DNA of 64,000 nt from positions 124,001-188,000 of the forward strand of contig NZ_FQVO01000010.1 in the NCBI RefSeq assembly GCF_900129385.1, given 5' to 3'. Below, piece by piece: positions 54,226 to 62,537 of the stretch. The position numbers and the translations under genes are program-made. The notes beneath the pieces are model-generated. The model made no database searches and had not been told where the DNA came from. It worked only from the letters and a program-made list of their open reading frames with translations. This stretch comes from Chryseobacterium takakiae (GTDB lineage: Bacteria > Bacteroidota > Bacteroidia > Flavobacteriales > Weeksellaceae). Numbering within the stretch: position 1 is the stretch's first letter; every line of letters begins with the position of its first letter.

Positions 54226-54765
54226 ATGGAGATACGAAAACTTGAAAATCTGTCCGGCAATCCCATACTGGATTGGGGTTTAAACGGTTACACGACCGAT
54301 AAAATATATGTAGTATCTGCTATTGAAGCAGGAAATACTTTTGAATTTAGTTTAAGAGAAAAAAAACAATCGTACAATAAAGTATGGAACAGCAGTGAGG
54401 AGGATTTTGACCGTCTGAATGCTATGATCAGCCAGGGACATTCTTTCGGTGTGTTTGATAACGGTGAGCTGATAGCCTGGGCTGTGTGTGATTTCAGAGT
54501 CTGGAACAATAGTCTTTTTATTGAAACCCTGTTGGTAAGTGAAGATTTCAGGGGACAAAATATAGGAAGACTGCTGATTAAAGCAATTAACCGCGAAGCA
54601 CGAGAACTGCAATGCAGAATGGTAGAACTCGAAACCCAGAACACCAATTATTACGCAATTAAATTGTTTCAGAATGCAGGATTTGCCATTACAGGGATCA
54701 ATACTAAATTATACAACGATTCTGCTGAAACGGCGATTTTTATGAGCTTTGATCTGTTATCATAA
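54226..54765 (+). CDS. GNAT family N-acetyltransferase
   Basis: A 179-residue acetyltransferase. The core is FIETLLVSEDFRGQNIGRLLIKAINREARE (acetyl-CoA loop) followed by MVELETQNTNYYAIKLFQNAGFAITG. The N-terminal 60 residues are variable. The substrate is unknown. It follows the two-helix membrane protein and may be cotranscribed with it. Confidence 0.87.
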   Translation: MEIRKLENLSGNPILDWGLNGYTTDKIYVVSAIEAGNTFEFSLREKKQSYNKVWNSSEEDFDRLNAMISQGHSFGVFDNGELIAWAVCDFRVWNNSLFIETLLVSEDFRGQNIGRLLIKAINREARELQCRMVELETQNTNYYAIKLFQNAGFAITGINTKLYNDSAETAIFMSFDLLS

Positions 54766-54837
54766 GACAATCAGCCATTATGGTAATAAATAATTTTTAT
54801 TAAAATATAATGTTATATTTATAAATTACTTATTATC

Positions 54838-56550
54838 ATGAAAAAAATCACATTTTTTATACTATTTTTAGTTGTTCAACAATTTATTTTTGCCCAGAAA
54901 AATCAATATGCAGATTTCATTAAGACATGGAATTTCGTAAAATATTATCATCGCGATCTTGCCAGTGGAAAAAACGATGCTGATAGTTTGTTTTTAGTCA
55001 ATATCGAAAAAGTTAGGCCAAACCAGAATTTCAACGAAATCATTACTTTAATAACACAGAATTTAAACACCCAATTTTCTTCGCTACCTATTATTGATAA
55101 CAATAAGGATATCCTTTCTGTTAATCAAAATTTCGACTGGTTTCAAAAAAATAAAAAGATCAGTAAGGAAAACAAAAACCTTTTGAACAGCATCTACAAA
55201 AACCGCTTTGATTACGGGCTTTTACCAAAAGGAAAATCAGTAAATGATGAAAAAAAATATTCTTTTGCTAAAGAAGAAAATCTTCCGCTGAAATACAGAT
55301 TATTGGCCATGGCAAAAATACAGGGTACTGTTGATTATCTTTTTCCACACAAATATTTAATGGATAAAAATTTCGATTCTTATTTTACTATTTTACTGGA
55401 TGAAGCTGTACAATCATCAACCCGAAAAGATTTTGAGAAGGTCCTTGCCAAAACCATTTCCCAATTTCAGGATAGTCACGCTTTTTCTTTTTACCGTGAG
55501 CTCAATTACAAAGACGGGATATTATTCAATGTTTCATATTATTCACCATTTGATTTTCAGATTGTGGGAGATCATTTGTTGGTTACCCATCTTATTTTCC
55601 CTGAGATATGCAGTAAAGCCCGTATAAAAACGGGTGATAAAATCACGGAAATCAATGGAAAAAAAGTCTCTGAAATTATTAAGGAAAAAGGGAGATTGCT
55701 TTCGGTTTCCAATCATCAGAAACTAATATACGTTCTTTCAACCTACGAGTATAATTTGATCTGGCCGGATAATTTACCAAAGAAAACTTTAGCGGTACGC
55801 TCCGGTTCCAAAAAATTCTCTACAGAAATTGAATTAATCAGTGCTGCTGATAAATCACAAGTTTCCGTTCTCGCTAATTATATCAATAATAAAAATGGCA
55901 AAATAAAAAACCGGTATTTGATTAATAAAGATATTGCTTATTTTAAAACCGATGCAACGATGCATTTCATGGAGAATGTTGACGACGATAAACTAGATGC
56001 CAAAATGGACAGCATTCTGGAAGATGCCTCGCATAAAAAGGCCATTGTTTTTGATATGAGGGGTTATCCGGATTGGGGCGGCTTCGTTTTTTATTATGTT
56101 TATAAATACTTCTCGCCTGTCGAAAATTATTTTTACAAATATTATGAACCTAATTTGAAAAATTTAGGAACCTTTAATCTCCGGGATCCCAAATATAATT
56201 ATCCGCAAATTGAAAATAAAACAACCCATTCCTATTCCGGAAAAGTCTTTATACTTGTAAATCCCGATACACGCAGTGCCAGTGAATGGTATTCTATGAG
56301 CCTGCAGAAAATTTTCCCACAATCGATAACAATCGGGCAGCAAACTTCTGGTGCAGACGGAGATGTGGTTAAAATCAATCTACCGGGAGATTATCTTCTG
56401 GAATTTACAGGAAATGGAATCTTTTATCCCGATAATACACAGACTCAGCAAAAAGGGATCAGAATCAATGAATTGATACAATATACAGATCAGGATATTC
56501 TTGATAACCGTGACCTTGAGTTCGAAAGGGTTTTAAATTCACTTCAATAA
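54838..56550 (+). CDS. S41 family C-terminal processing-like peptidase
   Basis: A 570-residue exported protease. The signal peptide ends near FIFAQK. A helical N-terminal region is followed by a PDZ-like domain, about 245-285 (SKARIKTGDKITEINGKKVSEI), then the S41 core with the catalytic Ser in NPDTRSASEWYSMSL and GQQTSGADGDVVKINL. The general-base Lys position is uncertain to the eye. It probably degrades periplasmic or extracellular peptides. A truncated SDR frame follows 19 bp later. Confidence 0.85.
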   Translation: MKKITFFILFLVVQQFIFAQKNQYADFIKTWNFVKYYHRDLASGKNDADSLFLVNIEKVRPNQNFNEIITLITQNLNTQFSSLPIIDNNKDILSVNQNFDWFQKNKKISKENKNLLNSIYKNRFDYGLLPKGKSVNDEKKYSFAKEENLPLKYRLLAMAKIQGTVDYLFPHKYLMDKNFDSYFTILLDEAVQSSTRKDFEKVLAKTISQFQDSHAFSFYRELNYKDGILFNVSYYSPFDFQIVGDHLLVTHLIFPEICSKARIKTGDKITEINGKKVSEIIKEKGRLLSVSNHQKLIYVLSTYEYNLIWPDNLPKKTLAVRSGSKKFSTEIELISAADKSQVSVLANYINNKNGKIKNRYLINKDIAYFKTDATMHFMENVDDDKLDAKMDSILEDASHKKAIVFDMRGYPDWGGFVFYYVYKYFSPVENYFYKYYEPNLKNLGTFNLRDPKYNYPQIENKTTHSYSGKVFILVNPDTRSASEWYSMSLQKIFPQSITIGQQTSGADGDVVKINLPGDYLLEFTGNGIFYPDNTQTQQKGIRINELIQYTDQDILDNRDLEFERVLNSLQ

Positions 56551-56569
56551 TTATCGACAAAAACTATAA

Positions 56570-56755
56570 AAAATTGACTTTTCTATAGAAATCGCAGGCC
56601 GGGAGAATGGAATTCCGGCTTCGGATGTTGCGAACGATCTGGTGAAAGCACTTCAGGAAGATATTTATGAAATTCGTGTTGGAAATACAGGATTGTTATA
56701 CGATAACTTCTTTGCCGCTTCCGAAGGTGCTTTTGCCAACTTTAACAATTATTAA
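56570..56755 (+). pseudogene. 3' remnant of a DltE-like SDR gene
   Basis: A frame open from 56570 to a TAA at 56753 encodes ENGIPASDVANDLVKALQED and then YEIRVGNTG...GAFANFN. This matches the last 55 or so residues of DltE-type short-chain dehydrogenases, where the ...GENGIPPSEVAQDLLDALE and YEIHVGNT pattern ends the protein. There is no start codon and no cofactor or catalytic motif, so only the tail survives. It lies between an S41 gene and an AT-rich KAP NTPase gene. Confidence 0.75.
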
Positions 56756-56952
56756 ATAAACTGATCGAAGTTCCATTTCATATATTTTTCTCATGCGGCT
56801 TTTTCCGTGGGAGATTTAATATTTATTAGCGTTGATCTATTAATATAAAGACCGATGGTAATTAATGACAATAACTATATTTTGTAATTTAACTTATATT
56901 TTTTATGTATATAAATCTTAATACAGAATTAGCATTATAAAATTTAATAATT
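56756..56952. other. AT-rich spacer upstream of KAP NTPase
   Basis: No gene is visible. The sequence becomes markedly more AT-rich toward the KAP gene. It contains TATATTTTGTAATTT near 56876, close to but not a full match of the Bacteroidota -7 box. Confidence 0.4.
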
Positions 56953-58797
56953 TTGAAAATAAAAATAGTGGAATACTTAGAAAAAGTTGTTAATCAGTAT
57001 TTAAGAATGAACACCAGTTATGCAACAATGATTACAGGAGACTGGGGAACAGGTAAAACATACTTTTTTAATACTACATTAAAAAACCAAATTGAAAATA
57101 CAGAAACCATTTATGATGCCTCAAAAAAATACAAGGCAGTGCGTATTTCTCTCTTCGGCATAAAATCTATTGATGATGTTCAAACACAAATATTATTGTC
57201 TCTTTATCCAATTTTAAAAGATTCAAAATTTAAATTAGGTTCATCAATTGCTAAAAGTTTTACTAAAGGACTTCTACATTTAAAAGGTTTAGGGGATTAC
57301 ACAAAATATGTAGATGAAATAACTGTCTCTTCAAGAAATATTGTAAACTTTAATGAATTAGTTTTTTGTTTTGATGATTTTGAAAGAATTAGTAATGATT
57401 TGAGCTTTGAAGAGGTTATTGGCTATATAAATTCATTAGTAGAATTAGAGAATATAAAAATAATAATTTTAGCAAATGAAAATAAGATTAAAGAAACAAA
57501 TTATGCAACTTTGAAAGAAAAAATTATATGCAATACAATTGAATTTATTCCAAATATAAAAGAGTGTATTTTAAGTATTGTAAAAAATAAGTATAATTCA
57601 CAAAAAGTTTATAGTGAATTTCTTATAAATAATATTGATTTTGTTATTGAAATTACAGATAACTACAAAAATCTCAGAACAATAATTTTCGTATTTGACT
57701 ATTTTCATAATATTTTTTCCGAAATCGAAATGCAGTTTAACTCTAATGTTTTATTGGAAAAAAAGAACGAGATTCTATTATATTTATTTAGATTGACTTT
57801 TGCTTTATCAATTGAATATAAAGAAGGTAATATTACATATAAAAAAAGAAGAGAATTAGATAAAAAAAACTTTCGATCTGCTTTTTGGAATAAACAAGAG
57901 AAGGTAGAAGTTGAAGAATCTTTTAGAAATAAATTTGAAAAAAAGTATTTTAATAATGTGAATTACACATTTCATGAATCAATATATACTTACATAACAG
58001 GAGCAAATATTTTTGACTACAAATTACTTTTTGAAGAGTTGCAAGAAACTTATCATATAGTTAATAATGAAATTCCTCCGCATTATATTGTATATAATCA
58101 ATTAATAGGAATAAATGTTTATAATCTAACTGACAAAGAATATATACAATTAACTAAAAAATTAGTAGATTTTGCTTTTAAAGGGTTATACAAAATAAAT
58201 GATTTTTTAACAATTTTTTATCTAATTTCAAGATATAATAATCCTTTAAATTTAAATTTAGAAAATTTAACTAAAAAATTAAAAAAAGCGATAGATTTAA
58301 GCTTAACAGATTACATTCCAAGTGATATACTTCAACTTCATTTAAATATTAATAATGAAGCTGAAAATAAAAATCATTTAAATGAGCTTAGAAAATATAT
58401 TATTAAAAAAAATTACGAATTAAAAGATAAAATCGAAGCAGATGAAACTGAAAATATTATAAATCTATTTTATGATAACATTGAAGGTTTTATAAACAAA
58501 TTTATTACAGAAGAGAAATATCTTTTTTTACCGATTTTTAATAAGTTTAATCCTAACAGAGTATATAGTTTTTACGAAAAAAGCAGTAACCAAATCAAGT
58601 TTAAACTTATACAATTTCTACAATATCGGTATAATAGCATGTACGGTAATGAGATAAAGATTGATTACGATTTTTTTTGTAAAATTAATGGAATTGTAAA
58701 GAAAAAAATTTCAAATCATACAAAAGCAGGGCTCACATTTGATCTTCTAAATCAATTTGAAAATGTTACAGATGAAATTAGGAAAAAACTTTCATAA
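56953..58797 (+). CDS. KAP-type P-loop NTPase (possible defence gene)
   Basis: A 614-residue protein with Walker A GDWGTGKT (residues 29-36) and Walker B LVFCFDDFERIS (about 136-147), arranged as in KAP family NTPases, which include phage-defence and membrane-linked members. There is no clear transmembrane segment, so it seems a soluble KAP-like form. The C-terminal 350 residues are helical and match nothing I recognise. Base composition is far more AT-rich than neighbours. Start TTG at 56953; GTG at residue 6 is possible. It stands alone. Confidence 0.8.
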   Translation: MKIKIVEYLEKVVNQYLRMNTSYATMITGDWGTGKTYFFNTTLKNQIENTETIYDASKKYKAVRISLFGIKSIDDVQTQILLSLYPILKDSKFKLGSSIAKSFTKGLLHLKGLGDYTKYVDEITVSSRNIVNFNELVFCFDDFERISNDLSFEEVIGYINSLVELENIKIIILANENKIKETNYATLKEKIICNTIEFIPNIKECILSIVKNKYNSQKVYSEFLINNIDFVIEITDNYKNLRTIIFVFDYFHNIFSEIEMQFNSNVLLEKKNEILLYLFRLTFALSIEYKEGNITYKKRRELDKKNFRSAFWNKQEKVEVEESFRNKFEKKYFNNVNYTFHESIYTYITGANIFDYKLLFEELQETYHIVNNEIPPHYIVYNQLIGINVYNLTDKEYIQLTKKLVDFAFKGLYKINDFLTIFYLISRYNNPLNLNLENLTKKLKKAIDLSLTDYIPSDILQLHLNINNEAENKNHLNELRKYIIKKNYELKDKIEADETENIINLFYDNIEGFINKFITEEKYLFLPIFNKFNPNRVYSFYEKSSNQIKFKLIQFLQYRYNSMYGNEIKIDYDFFCKINGIVKKKISNHTKAGLTFDLLNQFENVTDEIRKKLS

Positions 58798-58889
58798 TAG
58801 CTTGGCCTCCACAACAAACCAAATTTGAACTTTACAACAAAATCAAAACTCCAGATATTATCCAACTTTGTACTGTAAAATTTAAATAA

Positions 58890-59861
58890 ATGGAAAATAC
58901 AAAGACAACAGTTTTAGTAACAGGAGGAACAGGATTTCTTGGAGTTCATACTGTACTGCAATTATTACAGCAAGGATATGAGGTGAGAACGACCCTTCGT
59001 TCACTTTCAAAAAAGGACAGCATCATTAAAGCCTTAGAAGAAGGAGGAATTTCGGATTTTTCAAAACTCGCTTTTTTTGAAACAGATCTTACCAACGACA
59101 ACAATTGGGATAAAGCCGTAAAAGGCTGCGATTATGTGTTTCATGTGGCCTCCCCTTTCCCGGCTCAGGATCCGAAAGATGAAAATGAACTGATCATTCC
59201 TGCCAGAGACGGTGCTTTGCGCGTATTGAAAGCTGCCCGTGATGCCGGTGTGAAAAGAGTGGTTTTAACCTCATCATTTGCGGCAGTTGGTTACAGCATC
59301 AATAAAGAAAATTATGTTTTTACAGAAAATGACTGGACCGATCTCAACACAGAGCTTCCGGCCTATATCAAATCGAAAACCGTGGCAGAAAAAGCATCCT
59401 GGGAATTTATTGAAAAAGAAGGAAGCGGATTGGAATTATCCGTGATCAATCCGGTAGGAATATTTGGTCCTGCCATTGGTGGAATCACCTCTGCTTCACT
59501 CGATATTGCCGTTTCCGGGATACTGAATGGTAATCTGGAATACACTCCTACTTTCACCATGGGCGTTGTCGATGTGAGAGATGTTGCGGATATCCATCTC
59601 AAAGCCATGCTAAGTCCGGAAGCATCCGGAGAACGTTTTATTGCCACTGCAGAAGGGGTGATGAGTTTTTACGATGTTGCCGAATTATTTAAAAAAGAAA
59701 GACCGCAATATACTTCCCATATTAAAAAACTGGAACCGATTGGAAAGGAATTCTACAAAGAGGTATCCAATAAAAAAGCAAAAACAGTTCTTCACTGGAA
59801 CCCCAGAAGCCGTGAAGAGGCATTGCTGGCAAGTGCTGATAGTGTTATGGCTCATTTATAG
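58890..59861 (+). CDS. NAD-dependent epimerase/reductase (extended SDR)
   Basis: A 323-residue extended short-chain dehydrogenase of the dihydroflavonol reductase-like type. It shows the GGTGFLGVHTVLQLL cofactor loop, HVASPFPAQDPKD, the catalytic YIKSKTVAEKASWEF (Tyr-x-x-x-Lys) and NPVGIFGPAIG. It is likely an aldehyde or ketone reductase using NADPH. It is 24 bp upstream of an AraC-type gene on the same strand. Confidence 0.9.
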   Translation: MENTKTTVLVTGGTGFLGVHTVLQLLQQGYEVRTTLRSLSKKDSIIKALEEGGISDFSKLAFFETDLTNDNNWDKAVKGCDYVFHVASPFPAQDPKDENELIIPARDGALRVLKAARDAGVKRVVLTSSFAAVGYSINKENYVFTENDWTDLNTELPAYIKSKTVAEKASWEFIEKEGSGLELSVINPVGIFGPAIGGITSASLDIAVSGILNGNLEYTPTFTMGVVDVRDVADIHLKAMLSPEASGERFIATAEGVMSFYDVAELFKKERPQYTSHIKKLEPIGKEFYKEVSNKKAKTVLHWNPRSREEALLASADSVMAHL

Positions 59862-59885
59862 ATTTATCGTATCTTTAATAACAGT

Positions 59886-60671
59886 ATGAAATTCAACAAT
59901 CTGCAATCGTGCCATTTAGGACCTGAAATTTCTCCGGAGCAGTTTATTCCGGAGCATTTCTTTTTGTTTCTGCTCAAAGGTTCGATGGTCGCTTATGACG
60001 GAAATAAACATTATCAGATACAACCCGGTGATTACTGCATTGCCCGGAAAAATCATCTGGTACGGTACACCAAATATAAAGACGAAGGGCATTTTGAAAA
60101 AGTAATTATAACTTTCGATGAAGCTTTCCTCAAAAAATTCCTGGAGCGCCATTTTTACACTGCTGAAACGGCAGATAACAGTGATTCATTTATCTTCATC
60201 AACGAAGATGATTTGGTTAAAAATTTTGTCCATTCTCTGGAACCTTATTATAATGGTACGGAGCAGCTTGATGATTATTTTGTGGATATCAAGCGTGAAG
60301 AGCTGCTGATGATTCTGTTAAAAAACAATCCGGATCTGAAGGATATTTTTTTCAATTTCAGTATTCCGCATAAAATAGACTTGGAACATTTCATGAACCA
60401 GAATTATAAATTCAATATCAGCCTGGAGCGCTTTGCATTCTTGACCGGCAGAAGCTTATCCACTTTTAAAAGAGATTTCAAGTTAATTTTTAATATGGCT
60501 CCCGGCAAATGGCTCATTAAAAAACGTCTTCAGGAAGCCTATTTTCTTCTGGATAAGGAGCACCAGAAACCTTCGGATATTTATGTTGATCTGGGTTTCG
60601 AGGACCTTTCCCATTTTTCTTTTGCTTTTAAAAAAGAATTTGGAGTTTCGCCCTCTGAGCTGCGGGGTTGA
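59886..60671 (+). CDS. AraC-family transcriptional regulator
   Basis: A 261-residue regulator with a cupin-like N-terminal sensor (about 15-90, YQIQPGDYCIARKNHLVRY) and two C-terminal helix-turn-helix units, FNISLERFAFLTGRSLSTFKRDFKL and KPSDIYVDLGFEDLSHFSFAFKKEFGVSPSELRG. It follows the SDR gene by 24 bp and probably controls it. The effector is unknown. Confidence 0.9.
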   Translation: MKFNNLQSCHLGPEISPEQFIPEHFFLFLLKGSMVAYDGNKHYQIQPGDYCIARKNHLVRYTKYKDEGHFEKVIITFDEAFLKKFLERHFYTAETADNSDSFIFINEDDLVKNFVHSLEPYYNGTEQLDDYFVDIKREELLMILLKNNPDLKDIFFNFSIPHKIDLEHFMNQNYKFNISLERFAFLTGRSLSTFKRDFKLIFNMAPGKWLIKKRLQEAYFLLDKEHQKPSDIYVDLGFEDLSHFSFAFKKEFGVSPSELRG

Positions 60672-60792
60672 GGTTAATCAGGACATTAAATTTTTATTGG
60701 GCAAAATTTATATGATTTAAATACGATTTCAGATTAAAAACTTTATCCTGAATGATATAGGAGAATCAATTTAAAATTTCAAAAAAAATAGG

Positions 60793-60822
60793 AAAGCCGC
60801 ACTCTCCGGGTGCGGCTTTTAT
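60793..60822 (-). terminator. Terminator between AraC gene and mdh
   Basis: Perfect 10-bp GC-rich stem (60793-60802 with 60810-60819) with T run on the plus side and AT-rich on the minus side, between convergent genes. Confidence 0.75.
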
Positions 60823-60847
60823 CTATAAGATATGTAAAGTCTGTTTA

Positions 60848-61774
60848 TTAAAACTTCAGATCTCCATTCACTTCTCTTACCGCGTTGGCAGCTTCAGCGA
60901 ATTTCAACTGCTCTTCAGCAGTAAGCGTTACGTTTACGATTTTCTCAACACCGTTTGCTCCAATGATGGCAGGAACACCAAGGCAGATATCGTTTTGTCC
61001 GTATTCACCTTCCAGCATTAATGAACAAGGGATCATTTTTTTCTGATCACAGGCGATTGCCTGAACCATTACGGAAACAGCAGCTCCCGGAGCGTACCAA
61101 GCAGAAGTTCCCAATAATTTGGTAAGCGTAGCGCCTCCTACTTTTGTTTCTTCGATTACATATTTTTGTTGTTCAGCATCAAGGAATTCAGTTACAGGAA
61201 CCCCGTTTCTGGTAGCTTTGCTCAATAGAGGAAGCATTCCCGTATCACTGTGAGCGGCGATTACCATTCCGTCTACATCTGAAATAGGAGCTTCTAATGC
61301 TTCAGCCAATCTGTATTTGAATCTTGCAGAGTCCAGCGCACCACCCATTCCGATAATTTTATGCTTAGGAAGACCGGAAGTTTTGTGTACAAGGTAAGCC
61401 ATTGTATCCATTGGATTGGAAACTACGATGATGATTACCTCCGGAGAATGTTTTACTAAATTTTCAGTAACTTCTTTTACAATTCCTGCATTAATCCCAA
61501 TCAGTTCTTCTCTTGTCATTCCCGGTTTTCTTGGAATACCAGACGTAATAACCGCTACGTGAGAACCTGCAGTTTTGCTGTAATCTCCTGTTGTTCCGGT
61601 AATTTTCGTATCGAATCCGTTCAGAGATGCGGTCTGCATCAGATCCATTGCCTTACCTTCAGCAAATCCTTCTTTAATATCTACCAAAACCACTTCCGAA
61701 CAGAAGTTTTTCATTGCGATGTATTCTGCACAGCTTGCTCCTACAGCGCCTGCACCTACTACAGTTACTTTCAT
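60848..61774 (-). CDS. mdh: Malate dehydrogenase
   Basis: Interconverts malate and oxaloacetate with NAD in the citric acid cycle. A 308-residue LDH-like enzyme with VVGAGAVGASCAEYI for NAD binding, the mobile-loop Arg in RKPGMTREELIG, SNPMDTMAYLVHKTSGLP, the substrate Arg in ALDSARFKYRLAEAL and the catalytic His in VIAAHSDTGMLPLLS. It has a long leader with a perfect hairpin and a TAAATTTG promoter element. Confidence 0.95.
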   Translation of the reverse strand: MKVTVVGAGAVGASCAEYIAMKNFCSEVVLVDIKEGFAEGKAMDLMQTASLNGFDTKITGTTGDYSKTAGSHVAVITSGIPRKPGMTREELIGINAGIVKEVTENLVKHSPEVIIIVVSNPMDTMAYLVHKTSGLPKHKIIGMGGALDSARFKYRLAEALEAPISDVDGMVIAAHSDTGMLPLLSKATRNGVPVTEFLDAEQQKYVIEETKVGGATLTKLLGTSAWYAPGAAVSVMVQAIACDQKKMIPCSLMLEGEYGQNDICLGVPAIIGANGVEKIVNVTLTAEEQLKFAEAANAVREVNGDLKF

Positions 61775-61803
61775 AATATGTCTATTTATTGTTTTTTAAT
61801 CGC

Positions 61804-61829
61804 ATTATGGAACTTTGCAGTTCCATAAT
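61804..61829 (-). promoter_or_regulatory. Hairpin in mdh leader
   Basis: A perfect 11-bp stem (61804-61814 with 61819-61829) closed by a 4-base loop lies 30 bp upstream of the start codon and inside the presumed 5' leader. It could bind a protein or affect stability; no T run follows, so it is not a normal terminator. Confidence 0.5.
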
Positions 61830-61873
61830 ATAACTTTTTTGAATTATTTGTTTAGTTTAAAATTGAAAACTCC

Positions 61874-61881
61874 CAAATTTA
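61874..61881 (-). promoter_or_regulatory. -7 element of mdh promoter
   Basis: On the minus strand TAAATTTG matches TAnnTTTG; ATTG (three of four bases of TTTG) lies 20 bp upstream. This would give a leader of about 90-100 bases. Confidence 0.5.
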
Positions 61882-61958
61882 ACAATTCCTGAAAAATTGA
61901 GCAATCTTTCAGGAATTTAATTATCTTTAAAAACGTTATTTGGAATATAAAAAGCTAT

Positions 61959-62510
61959 TTAGTTGATATTGAGTAGAAATGTATAAAGCTTTTTGGCCCC
62001 GGATAGCACCTCATCATAATTATTTTCATGAACTTCAGCATCAAGGGTTTCTTTAAAGCTTTTCCACATTGTTCCCGTATTTTCGTGGTAGCAGCCGAAG
62101 AAATTGAAAGTGACATCATCAAATCCATCCGTTTTTGAAAGCTGTTTGGCAATTACGTTTCCGCCCAAAGTAGAGCCTTCAATAACATACATCGCTCCGA
62201 GAGCTTCATGAAGACTGATCAATTCCAGTTCATTTCCGGCAACAACTTTTTCCAGCAGAAGGCTTTTAAGATCTTTTTCAATTAAAGGAAGTTTTTTTCT
62301 GTCGCTAAGCTGCAGCTTTTCCGAATATTCATCAAGCTCTTTAAATATTTTATCTTCAGAATGCAGCAGCATCAGGTAATTGGTGCGGATTATTTTTTTA
62401 TAATCTTCGAGAGTAAATGTTTTACTGAAAATTTTTTGTGAGTTAAAAAGTTTTTCGGCAGCATCATGATATGCTACCGTATTTTGTTTTAGATATTCTG
62501 ATACAGTCAT
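61959..62510 (-). CDS. Biliverdin-producing heme oxygenase (BphO-like)
   Basis: Opens heme to biliverdin, releasing iron and CO. The 183-residue, all-helical protein has the proximal His in NTVAYHDAAEKLF and the distal-helix glycine motif in YVIEGSTLGGNVIAKQL. It is 27 bp after a bacteriophytochrome gene on the same strand, so it most likely supplies the biliverdin chromophore for that sensor rather than serving iron uptake. Confidence 0.92.
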   Translation of the reverse strand: MTVSEYLKQNTVAYHDAAEKLFNSQKIFSKTFTLEDYKKIIRTNYLMLLHSEDKIFKELDEYSEKLQLSDRKKLPLIEKDLKSLLLEKVVAGNELELISLHEALGAMYVIEGSTLGGNVIAKQLSKTDGFDDVTFNFFGCYHENTGTMWKSFKETLDAEVHENNYDEVLSGAKKLYTFLLNIN

Positions 62511-62537
62511 AAGGATTTTTTATTCCCTTAATAATCA

